6,495 nucleotides of DNA from Candidatus Alistipes excrementipullorum (GTDB lineage: Bacteria; Bacteroidota; Bacteroidia; Bacteroidales; Rikenellaceae), in the NCBI GenBank assembly GCA_019113665.1, contig DXGW01000052.1, positions 1 through 6,495 on the forward strand, written 5' to 3'. Of this stretch, positions 6,086 through 6,495 are shown in pieces; positions within the stretch are counted from its first letter, which is position 1, and each line of letters begins with the position of its first letter. The position numbers and the translations under genes were made by a program. The notes beneath the pieces are model-generated. The model did no database searches. It saw only the letters and a program-made list of their open reading frames with translations, and was not told the DNA's origin.

Positions 6086-6486
6086 CCACGGACATGGCAC
6101 GGCACTACTGGGATACGCTGCAGCTGACCATCTCCACCGACCCGCAGCGTGTGGCTTACGTAAGGATAATGTATGACAAGGGGGAGCTGGAACCGGGATA
6201 CAACATCATGCGAGAACGCCGGTTCAACCGCGATGCGATATCGTTCCCCGAGATAGTCGTGGCGGAGAGTACGGAACTCGAATTCGAGTTCCGGGCCTAC
6301 TATGAAGGCGAAGAGGAGTTCGGCCAGACATTCAGGCTGCACCTCGACGAAAGTCCCGAAATAGAGATAACCATAGGCACCGAGGAGAAGCAGGCCGTAC
6401 TCGGACTCAGGCTCGTAAGTTTCGACGAACCGTTTGAATGCGACGACGAGTATGACGACGACGGCAGGTACGATGCCTGGGTATGA
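6082..6486 (+). CDS. small acidic hypothetical protein coupled to the preceding gene
   Basis: A 134-residue protein I do not recognise, with no signal peptide or membrane segment. It is strongly acidic: I count 33 Asp/Glu against 13 Lys/Arg. Acidic residues concentrate in the beta-prone stretch ESTELEFEFRAYYEGEEEF (62-80) and in the tail, where 9 of residues 115-127 are acidic. Segments such as RVAYVRIMY (23-31), EIVVAESTELEFEF (57-70), TFRLHL (83-88) and IEITIG (94-99) suggest a beta-sandwich. The one basic patch, MRERRFNR (43-50), is a possible contact surface. ATG 6082 is chosen because it forms an ATGA overlap with the upstream stop; an in-frame ATG at 6094 is the alternative. The pairing implies the two products are made together, perhaps as a complex; that is inference. 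Confidence 0.7.
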   Translation: MTTDMARHYWDTLQLTISTDPQRVAYVRIMYDKGELEPGYNIMRERRFNRDAISFPEIVVAESTELEFEFRAYYEGEEEFGQTFRLHLDESPEIEITIGTEEKQAVLGLRLVSFDEPFECDDEYDDDGRYDAWV

Positions 6487-6495
6487 CCCGTAATG
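6483..6495 (+). CDS. possible start of a third coupled gene (partial, cut by window edge)
   Basis: The stop of the acidic protein gene is again embedded in ATGA (ATG 6483-6485, TGA 6484-6486), so a further gene could begin MTRN at this point, much like the MTRK start of the first gene of the pair. A second ATG at 6493-6495 is another candidate. Only a few codons are visible, so this is a positional suggestion only. Confidence 0.25.

Noticed and set aside
1..6495. CRISPR array, insertion sequence or phage module
   Set aside because: No regularly spaced direct repeats, transposase motifs, terminal inverted repeats of a mobile element or phage structural genes were seen.

Overview
The window looks like chromosomal DNA from a Bacteroidales bacterium with a fairly GC-rich genome, for example an Alistipes-like lineage (genus is inference only). 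Three things support this. There is a fimbrillin-family lipoprotein. Two promoters match the Bacteroidetes -7 consensus TAnnTTTG. Most gene starts have no Shine-Dalgarno sequence. All recognisable genes lie on the + strand and intergenic gaps are about 110 to 220 bases, so no stretch above 300 bases lacks a gene.

Layout. Bases 1-97 hold the last 31 codons of a gene that looks like the DNA-binding region 4 of an ECF-type sigma factor. A 197-base gap follows, with a weak terminator and, at its far end, a -7 promoter box. Next is a probable two-gene operon (13 bases between genes): an extended SDR epimerase/reductase with an unusual C-terminal cysteine-rich knuckle (295-1779), and a PfkB-family sugar kinase, probably fructokinase (1793-2653). 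A 216-base gap carries a good Bacteroidetes promoter for a secreted GH27 glycosidase, most likely an alpha-galactosidase (2870-4471), which ends at a textbook terminator. An independent fimbrillin-family lipoprotein follows (4586-5560) with its own strong terminator. After a 213-base gap with a structured leader come two unrecognised genes, 5774-6085 and 6082-6486. They overlap by ATGA, and a third coupled start may lie at the right edge.

How the genes fit together. The GH27 enzyme would release galactose from alpha-galactosides in the periplasm. If the substrate is of the raffinose type, the neighbouring kinase could phosphorylate fructose released after sucrose cleavage in the cytoplasm. 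This is inference from adjacency: the two transcripts appear separate and no SusC/SusD pair, transporter or sucrase is visible. The fimbrillin belongs to cell-surface adhesion (type V pilus) biology. The last two genes have no function I can assign and are the least understood part of the window. I see no CRISPR array, tRNA, rRNA, insertion sequence or phage gene, and nothing that proves a new defence or metabolic system.
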